Positions 16,699-25,138 of a DNA stretch of 64,000 bases are shown piece by piece. Origin of the DNA: Pseudomonas orientalis. GTDB taxonomy: Bacteria; Pseudomonadota; Gammaproteobacteria; Pseudomonadales; Pseudomonadaceae. Under the pieces are notes generated by a model. That model searched no databases and had not been told where the DNA came from. It saw only the letters and a list, made by a program, of their open reading frames with translations. A program made the translations under genes and the position numbers. Every line of letters starts with the position of its first letter. The stretch's first letter is position 1. The stretch covers positions 5,748,209 through 5,812,208 of the forward strand of contig NZ_CP094351.1 of the NCBI RefSeq assembly GCF_022807995.1, read 5' to 3'.

Positions 16699-17220
16699 TC
16701 AGGCGCGAGGTTTGACGGTGCCGCAATCGTTACCCAGCCACTGGGCGTGAGTATCCAGGCTGCCCTTTTGCTGGATGCCGGTGGCATTGAATGTACCGTT
16801 GACGGTGGTGGTGAATTCTTTCTGGCTCTGGAACGTCGCCACGCCCGTGCCTTGGGCTTTAGGGCAACTGAAACGGAATTTCCACTGGTTGCCGGTCTTG
16901 TCGGTCACTTGCTGTTTGCAGCCCGATTGCGGGTCGGTCAGGGGGATGGAATCGGAAGCGACTTGGGCCGGCGTCAGGCACACCTGCACGCCTTTACCGG
17001 CCATGGTGATGCCCTGCTTTTCGAGCATGGCGCGCTGTTCAGGGGTCATCTGTTGCTTGAGCTGACCGAGGATCAGCGACAGGTCGGGCAGGTCCTGGTT
17101 ATCGACTTTCATATTGCTGGTGGTCAATTCCCACAAACCCGGCGCCAGCATCTGCGCCTGCGCCGCCACCGGCAGCGACAAACCAACAACCATGGACAAA
17201 CACAGCAGACGAGCATTCAT
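16699..17220 (-). CDS. DUF3617 domain-containing exported protein
   Basis: 173 residues, with signal peptide MNARLLCLSMVVGLSLPVAAQA, then the DUF3617 pattern: PGLWELT at the N-terminus, QVCLTPAQ, GCKQQVTDKTGNQWKFRFSC and a C-terminal Cys (GNDCG). Four Cys suggest two disulfides in the periplasm. The start at 17220 has CAGGAG seven bases upstream. Function unknown. It is convergent with the zinc operon and divergent from cardiolipin synthase. Confidence 0.85.
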   Translation of the reverse strand: MNARLLCLSMVVGLSLPVAAQAQMLAPGLWELTTSNMKVDNQDLPDLSLILGQLKQQMTPEQRAMLEKQGITMAGKGVQVCLTPAQVASDSIPLTDPQSGCKQQVTDKTGNQWKFRFSCPKAQGTGVATFQSQKEFTTTVNGTFNATGIQQKGSLDTHAQWLGNDCGTVKPRA

Positions 17221-17341
17221 CGGGTAACTCCTGGGCAATTGTCGGCGTTAGACGCCGCAAAGGCGCCAGTGTTGCACGGCAAATAAAATAGCGACATTCG
17301 TTGTGGAACATGGTCTGTTACGCACTGGACTGCCCGGAGTG

Positions 17342-18790
17342 ATGTCGTTCATGGATTTTTTTGGCCCGCACCTGCTCGCCTACTTCATTGCCACGCTGCA
17401 TTTTTTCGGGAGCCTCGCCGCGATCCACGCGGTACTGACCGTCAGGACCGCCCAAGGCTCGATTGCCTGGGCCTTGTCGCTGATGTTCATGCCCTATCTC
17501 ACGCTGATTCCCTACCTGATTTTCGGGCGCAGCACCTTCGACGCCTACATCCAGGCGCGCCGCCAGGCCAACCAGGAAATGCACCGGGCAATCGCCGAGC
17601 TGAACTGGCGCCCGTGGGTGGAGGAAGCGCTCGCCGCGCGCAACTCAAGTGCCTATGCCTCCTTGCGCGCCATGCCCAAATTAGGCCGCATGCCTTGCCT
17701 GGCCAATAACCAGGTGCAGTTGCTGGTCAATGGCGACGCCACCTTCAGCGCCATCTTCGAGGCCATCGGCAACGCGAAAACCGCCGTGCTGTTCCAGTTT
17801 TTCATCATTCATGACGATGACCTCGGGCGCCAATTGCACCGGTTAATCACGGCAAAAGCAGCCGAAGGTGTGGACATCTACGTGCTCTACGACCGCATCG
17901 GCAGCCACGCCCTGCCCCATGGCTACGTGCAATCGCTGCGCGACGCCGGGGTGAAGGTCAAGGCCTTCGCCACCCGCAGTGGCTGGTTGAACCGCTTCCA
18001 GGTCAACTTTCGTAATCATCGCAAAATCGTGGTGGTGGACGGCGTCACCGGGTTTGTCGGCGGGCACAATGTGGGCGATGAGTACTTGGGCAAAAAGCCG
18101 CCGTTGTCACCCTGGCGCGATACTCACGTGCAGGTCACCGGCCCGGTGGTAGCGTGCTTGCAGGAATCCTTCGCCGAGGACTGGTTCTGGGCCGCGCGGG
18201 CATTGCCGCCGCTGATCCTGCCGGACGCTTATCCGGAAGACGGCGTGCTCTGCCAGTTGCTCGCCAGCGGGCCGGCGGACCCGTATGAAACCTGCTCGCT
18301 GTTTTTCGTCGAGGCCATTCACGCCGCGACCGAACGCGTGTGGATCACCAGCCCGTATTTCATCCCTGACGAAGCGGTGTTCGCCGCCCTGCGCCTGGCC
18401 GTCCTGCGCGGCGTGGATGTGCGCGTGCTGCTGCCCTCGCGACCCGACCACCGCATCGTGTACGCCGCCTCCAGCCTCTATGCCATCGAAGCGGTACGCG
18501 CCGGCGTGCGGGTGTTTCGCTACACCCCAGGGTTCCTGCACCAAAAGGTGGTATTGGTTGACAGCGAAATCAGCGCCATCGGCAGCGCGAATATGGACAA
18601 CCGTTCGTTCCGGCTGAATTTCGAAGTGATGTTGCTGACGGTCGACGAAGCCTTCGCCAAAGAGGTGGAGCAAATGCTGCTGGACGACTTCGCCCAGGCC
18701 CATGAAGTCAGCCAGGAAGAAAGCCGCGAAACCCGGCGCCTGCAACAACTGGGCATGCGGGTGGCACGCTTGATTTCACCCATTCTTTAA
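17342..18790 (+). CDS. cls: Cardiolipin synthase (ClsA type)
   Basis: 482 residues. Condenses two phosphatidylglycerol molecules to cardiolipin and glycerol at the inner membrane. Two N-terminal transmembrane helices (about 8-30 and 40-60) are followed by two phospholipase D domains, each with an HKD motif: NHRKIVVVDGVTGFVGG near residue 225 and LHQKVVLVDSEISAIGS near 405. ATG 17342 has GGAG five bases upstream; MDFFGP at 17351 is another candidate. It is a stand-alone gene. Confidence 0.93.
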   Translation: MSFMDFFGPHLLAYFIATLHFFGSLAAIHAVLTVRTAQGSIAWALSLMFMPYLTLIPYLIFGRSTFDAYIQARRQANQEMHRAIAELNWRPWVEEALAARNSSAYASLRAMPKLGRMPCLANNQVQLLVNGDATFSAIFEAIGNAKTAVLFQFFIIHDDDLGRQLHRLITAKAAEGVDIYVLYDRIGSHALPHGYVQSLRDAGVKVKAFATRSGWLNRFQVNFRNHRKIVVVDGVTGFVGGHNVGDEYLGKKPPLSPWRDTHVQVTGPVVACLQESFAEDWFWAARALPPLILPDAYPEDGVLCQLLASGPADPYETCSLFFVEAIHAATERVWITSPYFIPDEAVFAALRLAVLRGVDVRVLLPSRPDHRIVYAASSLYAIEAVRAGVRVFRYTPGFLHQKVVLVDSEISAIGSANMDNRSFRLNFEVMLLTVDEAFAKEVEQMLLDDFAQAHEVSQEESRETRRLQQLGMRVARLISPIL

Positions 18791-18791
18791 A

Positions 18792-18884
18792 ATGTGGGAG
18801 GGGGCTTGCCCCCGATTACGGTGTGTCAGCCAACCAATGGGTTACTGATACACCGCTATCGGGGGCAAGCCCCCTCCCACATTT
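18792..18884. repeat. REP doublet (REPIN), GGGGGCTTGCCCCC family
   Basis: ATGTGGGAGGGGGCTTGCCC and its reverse complement are separated by about 40 bases. It lies between the convergent cls and cfa genes, the usual REPIN setting. Confidence 0.92.
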
Positions 18885-18899
18885 TGATCTGCGGTGTTC

Positions 18900-20084
18900 T
18901 TAGCGGTAGATATCTTCCCGCGTCCACGGCAGTTCATGGCTGCCATCGGCATGGGCTTTCACCGCCAGGATCTGGTGCAGGTTGATCCAGCCCCGGGCGA
19001 ACGCATAGGCGCAACCGGCCAGGTACAGGCGCCAGATACGCAACGCGTGCTCCGGTACCATCTTCGCGGCCGCTTCGAGGTTGTCCTCCAGGCGCTCGCT
19101 CCAGTGGTCCAGCGTGCGGGCGTAGTGCAGGCGCAGGCTTTCGACATCCACCACTTCCAACCCGGCTTCGCTGATTTGCGCCGTCATCATCGCCAGGTGC
19201 GGCAGCTCACCGTTGGGGAAGACATAGCGCTCGATAAATTCCCCGGCGCCACGGCCCACCGGACGACCGTCGGTATGTTTGGCGGTAATGCCATGGTTCA
19301 TCACCAAGCCGCCTTCGCGCACGGCGCCAAACAGAATCCGGCAGTATTGCGCCAGGTTGGCGTGGCCGACATGTTCAAACATGCCCACGCTCACCACCTT
19401 GTCGAAACGGCCGTCCTGGGGCAGGTCGCGATAGTCGAGCAGTTGCAGGTCGACCTGCTCTTCCAGACCTTCGGCTCTGACCCGCTCCTTGGCCAGGGCC
19501 AGTTGTTCCTTGCTCAGGGTAATCCCGAACACCCTGACCCCGAACTCCCGCGCCGCAAACCGCGCAAGCCCGCCCCAGCCGCAGCCTACATCGAGCAGGT
19601 ACTCACCGGGCTGCAGCCGCAATTTGCGGCACAGGTGGCGAAATTTGTCTTGCTGGGCCTGGTCGATGGACTCGCTGCCGGTTTCGAAATAGCCGCAGGA
19701 ATAGGCCATGTCCTGGTCCAGCCATAGCTGGTAGAACTCGTTGGACAGGTCGTAATGGTAGGAGATGGCCGCCGCGTCGGTCGCCTTGTCGTGGATCGAG
19801 CGCACCGGACGAGGTCCGTCGTCGTCTTCGATCAAAGCGTGACTCAACTCGTCACATACCCTGATCACCTCGGCAATGGAGCCCTCCAGCTCCAGCTTGC
19901 CCTCGACGAAGGCTTCGCCCAGTGAATCGAGCGTGGGATGGGTCAGCTGTGTGACGACCGTGGGGTCCTTCACCACAATGGTCACACTGGGCTCAGGGCC
20001 CAGGTTGAATTCATGGCCGTCCCAGAGTCGCAGACGCAGCGGTAGCTGAAGATTCTGTAAGGCCGGTGGAAGTTGCGCGAGCAT
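18900..20084 (-). CDS. cfa: Cyclopropane-fatty-acid-phospholipid synthase
   Basis: 394 residues. Transfers a methylene from S-adenosylmethionine to cis double bonds of membrane phospholipid acyl chains, usually in stationary phase. An N-terminal lipid-contact domain (about 1-95) is followed by the SAM site LLDVGCGWGGLARFAA. Then come the catalytic region FDKVVSVGMFEHVG and the C-terminal FIERYVFPNGELP, both typical of the CFA/mycolic synthase family. It lies opposite cls, so two membrane-lipid genes converge here. Confidence 0.92.
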   Translation of the reverse strand: MLAQLPPALQNLQLPLRLRLWDGHEFNLGPEPSVTIVVKDPTVVTQLTHPTLDSLGEAFVEGKLELEGSIAEVIRVCDELSHALIEDDDGPRPVRSIHDKATDAAAISYHYDLSNEFYQLWLDQDMAYSCGYFETGSESIDQAQQDKFRHLCRKLRLQPGEYLLDVGCGWGGLARFAAREFGVRVFGITLSKEQLALAKERVRAEGLEEQVDLQLLDYRDLPQDGRFDKVVSVGMFEHVGHANLAQYCRILFGAVREGGLVMNHGITAKHTDGRPVGRGAGEFIERYVFPNGELPHLAMMTAQISEAGLEVVDVESLRLHYARTLDHWSERLEDNLEAAAKMVPEHALRIWRLYLAGCAYAFARGWINLHQILAVKAHADGSHELPWTREDIYR

Positions 20085-20173
20085 GAGTAGTCCCCCCTTA
20101 TTTCAGACGTCTGGTGCGAGGGTAGATCATCCCAAATAAAGTAGGAAGCTATCGATTAAATAACTGCCTGCCA

Positions 20174-20959
20174 TCAAGCCCGACGCTCGAGCAACCCGTC
20201 CTGGATCCACTGTTTCAACCATGTGGCCGCTTGCAGTGGCGCACCCTCTCCATAAGTGACTGCCAACTTGAGGCACAGTTCTGAAAAGTTCCAGCCGGTG
20301 GTCGTCATGCCTGACAGGGCACGTGCCTCATCCGGTTCGAGGCTGCGGTACTGGCATAGGTTCTGATGGCGCCACACCAGACAGACTCGCGCCACATCCA
20401 GCGTCTGGCTGCCGGGAAAGTTCGATTCATCCTTGCTGGACCGCCAGATATCCACGGTATTGAAACGGCACAGCACATGTTGCGCCGAAGGTGCCAGCGA
20501 CACGCGCAACTGCGGCCAGTGCTCAGGCGCCAGTTGCGCCATGTGATCAAGGGTCAACGGCTCGCCCGCGGGCGCGTCGAATGCCAGGGTGAACGCCCAC
20601 TCCAATTGCGCCAGTTCAACCAGCGGAGCACTTTGTGCGGCTTCCAGATACTCGAGGATAAACACCGCAAAACGCTCACCCAGCCAACGCAGGCTGTAAT
20701 GGTCCGATGGGTAACGACGGATATAGGCCTGGCTCAACGCGGCAAATTCTTCGTCACCCAACCAATAGCGGATGGCGGCGAAGTCATGGCGCAGCACTTC
20801 CTGCAAGCGGGAAAGATAAGCGTTGTGATAGATCGCCAGGCCCGTTTCCACACCCAGCGTCGGACCGCCGAGCAAGGTCGCGGCAAAACCATCGGCGGCG
20901 GTGAGCGTTTCAGACAACAGATGTGCCTCGAAGGCCAGTTGCCAATCGATCAGGCGCAT
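20174..20959 (-). CDS. bufC: BufC/HvfC-type MNIO partner protein (DUF2063)
   Basis: 261-residue protein with an N-terminal DUF2063 domain: LIDWQLAFEAHLL, LAIYHNAYLSRLQEVLRHDF and YIRRYPSDHYSLRWLGE are characteristic. DUF2063 proteins bring the precursor peptide to the MNIO (DUF692) enzyme next door. The start codon lies within the last ten bases of the bufB-like gene, so translation is coupled. The symbol is by family and context. Confidence 0.85.
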   Translation of the reverse strand: MRLIDWQLAFEAHLLSETLTAADGFAATLLGGPTLGVETGLAIYHNAYLSRLQEVLRHDFAAIRYWLGDEEFAALSQAYIRRYPSDHYSLRWLGERFAVFILEYLEAAQSAPLVELAQLEWAFTLAFDAPAGEPLTLDHMAQLAPEHWPQLRVSLAPSAQHVLCRFNTVDIWRSSKDESNFPGSQTLDVARVCLVWRHQNLCQYRSLEPDEARALSGMTTTGWNFSELCLKLAVTYGEGAPLQAATWLKQWIQDGLLERRA

Positions 20960-21798
20960 TGCGACCTCCCGGCCAACGCAGCGGCACCCAGTTCCCGGGC
21001 CTTGCTCAATTCGGCCAGCAGCTCTTCGAATGGCGGAAAGTGATCGTCGCGTTCCAGCAACGTCGACACCGGCCCCAGATGTTCCAGCGTGCGCTGATAG
21101 AGCGCCCACACCGGGTCGCACACCGGGTGATCATGGGTATCGACCACGTAGTCGCCGTAATCCACGTGCCCCGCCAGATGCAGCTGGCGAATGCTCTCAG
21201 GCGGCAGGTTGCGAATGAACTCCCAGGCATCGAACCCGTGGTTGCGCGAGCTGACGTAGACATTGTTCACGTCGAGCAGCAGCTGGCATCCCGTCAGGTG
21301 CGTCAACGCATTGAGAAACTGCCACTCGGTGAATTCATCCGCCTTGGAGCGTACGTAGCTGGAAACGTTTTCCAGCACCAGCGGGCGTTGCAGTACGTCT
21401 TGTACCTGACGCACGCGACTGGCCACGTGGTACAGGCTTTCCTCGGTGTAAGGCAGGGGCAGCAGGTCATGCAGCTGGTGTGCGCTGCCACGGCTCCAGC
21501 ACAGGTGATCGGAAATCCATGCCGGCTGGATGCGCGCGGCAAGCTGCCGGATGTGCTTGAGGTAATCGGTATCGATGGCATGGGGGCCGCCGATCGACAG
21601 CGACACACCGTGCATCACCAGAGGGTAGCGTTCGGCTATCGCGTCCAGGTAGTACAAGGCTTTGCCGCCCTGCACCAGATAGTTCTCGGAGATCACTTCG
21701 AACCAATCCACCGCAGGGGATTGGGCAAGGATCTGCTCATAGTATTCGTTGCGTAAACCCAGGCCGTAACCCAGGGAGGGGAAAGAACGGGTCATCAT
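20950..21798 (-). CDS. bufB: BufB/HvfB-type MNIO RiPP maturase (DUF692)
   Basis: 282-residue TIM-barrel enzyme of the multinuclear non-heme iron-dependent oxidative family, which modifies Cys residues of small precursor peptides. Seen: GYGLGLRNEYYEQIL, WFEVISENYL, MHGVSLSIGG, WISDHLCWS, LVLENVSSYV, LLLDVNNVYV and LHLAGHVDYGDYVVDTHDHPV, supplying the iron-binding His, Glu and Asp residues. In bufferin systems the modified Cys binds copper. It is 60 bases downstream of the bufA-like peptide, with a hairpin between. Confidence 0.92.
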   Translation of the reverse strand: MMTRSFPSLGYGLGLRNEYYEQILAQSPAVDWFEVISENYLVQGGKALYYLDAIAERYPLVMHGVSLSIGGPHAIDTDYLKHIRQLAARIQPAWISDHLCWSRGSAHQLHDLLPLPYTEESLYHVASRVRQVQDVLQRPLVLENVSSYVRSKADEFTEWQFLNALTHLTGCQLLLDVNNVYVSSRNHGFDAWEFIRNLPPESIRQLHLAGHVDYGDYVVDTHDHPVCDPVWALYQRTLEHLGPVSTLLERDDHFPPFEELLAELSKARELGAAALAGRSQCA

Positions 21799-21814
21799 GC
21801 GCTCCTGGGAGTGT

Positions 21815-21840
21815 CCGCAGCGGCGCGATGGCCGCTGCGG
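21815..21840 (-). terminator. Hairpin between precursor and maturase genes
   Basis: CCGCAGCGGC pairs perfectly with GCCGCTGCGG across six bases. There is no T-tract, so it may act as a partial terminator or an mRNA stabiliser giving more peptide mRNA than enzyme mRNA. Confidence 0.55.
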
Positions 21841-21858
21841 GCTGCTCTCACGTGTCGG

Positions 21859-22110
21859 TTACTCGCCGACTTTGCCACCGGCCTTGTCGCACTCAGCCTT
21901 GGTCATGGCCTTGAAGCCGTGCCCCTTGCAGACCGCCTGGCCTTTGCAGGCGTTTTCAGCGGTTTTGCAGTCGTTCATGCCTTTGCAGGAGGTGACGCCG
22001 TAGCAATGAACCGGCGCGTCGGCGGCCTGTACCTGGGTGGCGACGCCGGCAAACAGGGAAGCGGCAGCAATCGCCAGGGCAGCACCGGAAACGGCGTTTT
22101 TGATATTCAT
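21859..22110 (-). CDS. bufA: Bufferin-type metallophore precursor (BufA-like)
   Basis: 83-residue peptide. A Sec-type signal (MNIKNAVSGAALAIAAASLFAG...QAADA) is followed by a short core with six Cys: VHCYGVTSCKG, NDCK, NACKG, AVCKGHGF, ECDK. Long signal peptides and a CKG-repeat core are features of BufA proteins, whose Cys are oxidised to thiooxazoles by BufB/BufC before export, giving copper-sequestering bufferins. The start at 22110 follows TGAGGAC. It is the first gene of bufABC, 110 bases after hmtA on the same strand. Confidence 0.85.
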   Translation of the reverse strand: MNIKNAVSGAALAIAAASLFAGVATQVQAADAPVHCYGVTSCKGMNDCKTAENACKGQAVCKGHGFKAMTKAECDKAGGKVGE

Positions 22111-22169
22111 TGTGTAGTCCTCAAGTGGTGGTGTCGGTCTGGACGGATTGCCCAGTCTCGACACACCAC

Positions 22170-22197
22170 TAGAGTGAGGCGCCCTTTTCGCGTTACA
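22170..22197 (-). promoter_or_regulatory. Possible ECF-type promoter of bufABC
   Basis: Read on the minus strand: TGTAACGCG, then about 14 bases to CACTCTAG. A GTAAC -35 box with a short C/T-rich -10 is typical of ECF sigma factors that control DUF2282/bufferin operons. Assigned by eye only. Confidence 0.35.
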
Positions 22198-22220
22198 GCC
22201 TTCTACAAAAATTTCTGGAA

Positions 22221-24107
22221 TTATTCGTCAAGCTTTAACAGCGGCTCCTGAAAGCGCAGCAGGCGCCCGGCGTTACCGAGTACCAGTAAGGTGCTGAGGT
22301 TATGCAGCACTGCGGCAATCATGGCCCCGGCGGCGCCCAGCCAGCCGAAGGCGGCAAACACCACGATGGCCAGCGTCCAGCCCAGGCCGATGACCACGTT
22401 GACCTGCAAGGTGCGCCGGCATTGGCGACTCAAGCGCACGCACGTACCCAGGCGACGCAGGTCGCTGCCGATCAGCACCACATCGGCCGAGGCCAGCGCG
22501 ATATCGGCACCGCCCGCGCCCATCGCCACGCCGACCACGCCGGCTTTGAGTGCCAGAGAATCGTTGATCCCATCCCCCACCACCATCGGCCGGAAACCGC
22601 TGCCGATCTCCCCCAGCACACGGTTGAGTTTGTCTTCCGGCAGCGCCTGGGCCTGGACCTCACCGATGCCTACATTCTCGGCCAGGCTGTCGGCCACGCT
22701 TTGGCGGTCGCCGGTAAGCAGCAGTTGGCGTCCCAGCCCCAGATCGCGCAGCTCCTGCAGGGCCTGACGCGCTTCCGGCTTGACGCTATCGGCCAGCAGC
22801 AACCAGGCCAGGAATTGCCCGTCCAGCGCCAGCCCGGCAATCGGGCCGTCGTGGTCAGGTACAGAGGTGGTGCCGATATTCAGTTGCTCGAACAGTTCGG
22901 GACGGCCCAGCGCCGCTTCGCCCTGCTGCGTGTGCGCAACCACACCGAGCCCCTGGCGCTCGCGAATATCGCTCAGCGCCAGCAACTGTTCCTGTGTCGC
23001 CAACCCCGCCAGTGCGCGACTGACCGGATGGCTGCTGGCCGATCCGAGGCTGGCCGCCAGGTTGAGCAACGCCTGGCGATCGGTCGAAGCGGTTTGGATG
23101 GACTGCAGACGCAAGGTACCGAAGGTCAGGGTGCCGGTCTTGTCGACAACCAGCGAGGTGAGGTCCGCCAACTCTTCCAGAAACGCCGAGCTGCGAATCA
23201 GGATGCCATGGCGCGCGGCGACCGCGATTCCGGCAATCGCGGTCGCCGGCGCCGACAACACCAACGCACACGGACACGCCGCCACCAGCACGGCAAGCAT
23301 CGCCTGGGCGTCATGAGTGACAAACCAAGTGACCGCCGCCAGCAACAGCACCAGCACCATATAGCTACCGGCGTAGCGCTCCAGCAACCGTGTGATCGGC
23401 GGTTTGGCACGCTCGGCGTTCTGCATCAGCGCAATGACCTTGCCCAGGGTCGACTCATTGCCCGTGCGCGTCACTTCAAGGCGCAGCAGGCCGTCCAGGT
23501 TGATCGCACCGCCGAATACCTGTACGCCCACACTGGCCTCCAGGGGCACCGACTCACCGGTGATCGGCGCGGTGTCCAGGCTGGCCTGGCCCGACAGCAC
23601 CACGCCATCGGCCGGCACGCGGTCGCCGGCGCGCACTTCGACTACATCACCGGTGTTCAGGGTGCCGTTATCCACTTCCACTATGCTGCCGTCAGCCTGC
23701 ACCCGGCGCGCATGGCTGCGGGTGAGCTTGCCCAGCGCATGGATCGCTTCCTGTGAACCGATGACACTGCGCTCTTCAAGCACATGCCCGAAGATCATGA
23801 TGATCGGCAGCAAGGCCGCGGTCAGCAGATCGCCCGTGGCCCAGGCGCCCATCATCGCCAGCGCGATCAATTGGTCGGTGATGCCATGCAGGCTCGGATA
23901 GCGCAGGCTGTACCAGGCCGAACGCATCACCGGCACGGCCACCAGCAGCGAGGCGACGCCGAGCAGCAACTGGCTGACCCCGCTCTGGTCCGCCGCCAGC
24001 CAGCGCCACACCAGGCCCAGTAGAAGCAAGCCCAGGGCCAGCATGGCCAAGGTCAATTGCCGGGCGGCGCTGCGCTGTTCGGCGGTGGTCAGCATGGGTG
24101 CGCTCAT
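22221..24107 (-). CDS. hmtA: P1B-type metal ATPase, HmtA-like
   Basis: 628-residue heavy-metal P-type ATPase. TGES (183-186) is the actuator loop, CPC (278-280) the intramembrane metal site, DKTGT (322-326) the phosphorylation site, SSHPVSR (His360-Pro361) the ATP-binding P1B signature, and GDGIND (511-516) the hinge. No N-terminal CxxC metal-binding domain is present. Gene order (three SPFH genes, then this) matches P. aeruginosa PA2439-PA2435. HmtA there (PA2435) was reported as a Zn/Cu importer, unusual for this family. It overlaps the upstream SPFH gene by ATGA. The symbol is inferred from synteny. Confidence 0.8.
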   Translation of the reverse strand: MSAPMLTTAEQRSAARQLTLAMLALGLLLLGLVWRWLAADQSGVSQLLLGVASLLVAVPVMRSAWYSLRYPSLHGITDQLIALAMMGAWATGDLLTAALLPIIMIFGHVLEERSVIGSQEAIHALGKLTRSHARRVQADGSIVEVDNGTLNTGDVVEVRAGDRVPADGVVLSGQASLDTAPITGESVPLEASVGVQVFGGAINLDGLLRLEVTRTGNESTLGKVIALMQNAERAKPPITRLLERYAGSYMVLVLLLAAVTWFVTHDAQAMLAVLVAACPCALVLSAPATAIAGIAVAARHGILIRSSAFLEELADLTSLVVDKTGTLTFGTLRLQSIQTASTDRQALLNLAASLGSASSHPVSRALAGLATQEQLLALSDIRERQGLGVVAHTQQGEAALGRPELFEQLNIGTTSVPDHDGPIAGLALDGQFLAWLLLADSVKPEARQALQELRDLGLGRQLLLTGDRQSVADSLAENVGIGEVQAQALPEDKLNRVLGEIGSGFRPMVVGDGINDSLALKAGVVGVAMGAGGADIALASADVVLIGSDLRRLGTCVRLSRQCRRTLQVNVVIGLGWTLAIVVFAAFGWLGAAGAMIAAVLHNLSTLLVLGNAGRLLRFQEPLLKLDE

Positions 24108-25138
24108 TGCTCGGCTCCCTGGAGAATCAAACGGGCGTCGTCTTTGGGATCGACCGTGGTCACCGAGCCGGCCTGGCCCAGAATCTTCGGCAGGCGCTCA
24201 CGGTACAGACGCAGCAACAGGCCCGGGTCTTTCACTTGCGCCAGGCCGGCGACGGTGGCGGTCTGCGCCTGGGCATTGGCCAGACGCTCACTGGCCTGGG
24301 CATGGGCGACCTGCACCTGGCGGTCGGCTTCCTGGTTGGCGGTCTGGGTGAGCTTTTGCGCATCGGTGCGCGCGTTGGCCACCGCTTTGTCGGCTTGCTG
24401 GCTGGCGGTGAGTACCGCGTTGAACGCGTTCACCGCCGGGCCCGGCAGGCTCGATTGCACATCGACCCGGGTCACTTCGATGCCCAGCCCCAGGCCGCTG
24501 GCGGTCAACTGCGCCAGACGCTGATTGATGCCTTGCACCAAATCACCACGCAGCCGTTCGCGGCGCTCGGCGGCGCCGTTGTCAGTGCCGATCAATTCAG
24601 GGCGCGCCACTAAGATAGTGTCCAGGTCCCGCGCCGCCGCCAGGGCAACCGCGCTGCGCGTCACCAGGCGGTCCAGCGCGGGCAGCACATGCTCGCCCTG
24701 CAATACAAAGGCATAGGGTTCGGTGACCTTGTAGAAGGCTCGCACATCCAGTTGCACGATCCCGGCATCACCGGTCAGCAGATAGCCGGAGCCGGCCAGC
24801 GTATCGCTCAAGGGTGTGGCGAAACTGGCCACGCGGTCCGCCTGCACCGCCACATCCGAACGCAACAGGTTCTCCACCCGACGCTCGATCACCCGGTCCG
24901 CCGCCGGCAACAACACCACCTGCTCGAACGGTTGCGGCCATGCCAGCAGCAGCCCGGCATTCTGAATGCGGTCCAGGGCGCCGAAGTGCAGCACCATGGC
25001 GCGGTTCTGCGGGTCGATCTGGCGCACGTTGGAAAACGCCCAGGCCAACGCCGCCAAGACGGTGACTGCGTACAGCGCCAGGAACGTCAGGCGCCCGGCC
25101 TGGATCCAGGGGCTGTCCGGGCTGTCACGCTCACTCAT
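24104..25138 (-). CDS. SPFH/band-7 protein 1 (HflK/HflC-like)
   Basis: 344 residues: one N-terminal membrane helix (about 15-37), an SPFH domain (about 40-240, MVLHFGALDRIQNAGLLLAWPQPFEQV) and an Ala/Gln-rich coiled coil (about 235-310). SPFH proteins form large membrane cages. This one resembles HflK/HflC but is not the hflKC of the FtsH complex, which lies beside hfq-hflX elsewhere. It overlaps both neighbours by ATGA, so it is co-translated with SPFH2 and hmtA. Confidence 0.85.
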   Translation of the reverse strand: MSERDSPDSPWIQAGRLTFLALYAVTVLAALAWAFSNVRQIDPQNRAMVLHFGALDRIQNAGLLLAWPQPFEQVVLLPAADRVIERRVENLLRSDVAVQADRVASFATPLSDTLAGSGYLLTGDAGIVQLDVRAFYKVTEPYAFVLQGEHVLPALDRLVTRSAVALAAARDLDTILVARPELIGTDNGAAERRERLRGDLVQGINQRLAQLTASGLGLGIEVTRVDVQSSLPGPAVNAFNAVLTASQQADKAVANARTDAQKLTQTANQEADRQVQVAHAQASERLANAQAQTATVAGLAQVKDPGLLLRLYRERLPKILGQAGSVTTVDPKDDARLILQGAEQ

